This document shows positions 63,623-64,000 of a stretch of DNA of 64,000 nucleotides, in pieces. Every line of letters begins with the position of its first letter. Position 1 is the stretch's first letter. Source of the DNA: Desulfoluna sp. (GTDB taxonomy: Bacteria; Desulfobacterota; Desulfobacteria; Desulfobacterales; Desulfolunaceae); NCBI RefSeq assembly GCF_030145185.1, contig NZ_JAQYWB010000007.1:46374-110373 (forward strand), read 5' to 3'. The notes under the pieces were generated by a model. It was not told the origin of the DNA. It ran no database searches and saw nothing but the letters and a program-made list of their open reading frames with translations. The translations under genes and the position numbers were made by a program.

Positions 63623-64000
63623 AACAGGTATTGGTCGATTTCGGCGCGAACATTTGGACATAGTTATTTTATGGGTATGCAAAGGCGTGCATGGATAGTA
63701 AATCAGTAACATAAGTTGGATGACTGGCTTGGAAATACGATTGGCATGACATAAGAATTTATGTTCGCTGAATTGTGGAAAGATACCGGGGAATGGCTTT
63801 CGATTTGGTCTGGCAGATGATTTCTGAAAATGGGGTTATCCTACAGGCTCGTTAGCCTGTCAGCGGCGTCGTGAAAATGTCTGCCTACTGGCGGTTTAAA
63901 AATGCATTAAAACAAAGCCGTCTCAGGTGGGCAATTCTGAGACGGCTTGATAGTTTTATGCTGGAGGGTTTTCGACGCGGGCCTTCATTCTGTAGCTTTT
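63623..64000. other. Window-end stretch, no full gene
   Basis: It contains the hairpin ACAGGCT-CGTT-AGCCTGT (63843-63860), the terminator below, and possibly the last 15 codons of a minus-strand gene (63956-64000, ending RMKARVENPPA and stop) that continues beyond the window. Confidence 0.45.
63917..63946 (-). terminator. Terminator for a minus-strand gene entering from the right
   Basis: Stem GCCGTCTCA / TGAGACGGC with a 12-nt loop. On the minus strand it is followed by TTTGTTTT and preceded by the putative stop codon at 63956-63958. Confidence 0.6.

Overview
This 64 kb window looks like the chromosome of a marine-type Gram-negative bacterium, most likely a Desulfobacterota (Desulfobacterales-like) sulfate reducer. 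That placement is an inference from gene content and style: a flavoprotein/FGGY-kinase/glycerol-phosphate module, a large type VI secretion locus, secreted S8 protease and lipoprotein genes, and many dispersed short repeats. No rRNA, tRNA or CRISPR array was seen.

Layout. (1) 1-2.2 kb: the 3' part of a WD40-caspase gene. (2) 2.8-9 kb: a lipid/glycerol module. A FGGY kinase and an alkyl-DHAP-synthase-like flavoprotein lie on the minus strand. They diverge from a FadR-type regulator and a glycerol-3-phosphate dehydrogenase on the plus strand, and a TGGT-N3-ACCA operator overlaps the regulator's promoter. (3) 9.4-14.4 kb: a membrane-anchored protein-kinase-like protein, a secreted EEP-family nuclease/phosphatase, and a RluA-type pseudouridine synthase. 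(4) 16.2-36.9 kb: a complete T6SS operon in the order tssJ-K-L-M-tagF-A-B-C-hcp-E-(secreted unknown)-F-G-H-vgrG. (5) 37.2-46 kb: the T6SS cargo module. It holds a DUF6484-like protein, a small helical protein, a DUF2169 adaptor, a ketosynthase-like protein without the catalytic Cys, a DUF4150 PAAR-like protein, and an AT-rich block with a LysM/membrane-domain putative effector, an ankyrin protein and small membrane proteins (immunity candidates). (6) 46.2-52.2 kb: a large lipoprotein and a secreted subtilisin-like protease. (7) 52.9-63 kb: an immobilised integron. It has a truncated intI start, an attI-like region and an array of cassettes with recognisable attC sites, further broken up by an IS91-family pseudogene and a group II intron. 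(8) 63-64 kb: transposase debris.

The most interesting part is the integron. Two cassettes look like anti-phage functions: an Abi_C-type abortive infection protein, and a two-gene pair of a DUF4297-like PD-(D/E)xK nuclease and a short SMC/ABC-type ATPase (Lamassu-like). A third cassette encodes a FlgO/CsgG-like lipoprotein. The group II intron sits inside the R' box of the attC that precedes the nuclease-ATPase cassette.

A second theme is a non-coding mobile element (MITE) family with about ten copies or remnants in the window. Its ends are CCCGGATATTTCA...TGAAATATCCGGG, and every intact copy is flanked by a matching 4-bp direct repeat, mostly of the form YTAR. The copies punctuate operon boundaries: they abut the vgrG stop, the fadR stop and the effector block, and one MITE end forms the truncation point of the integron integrase.
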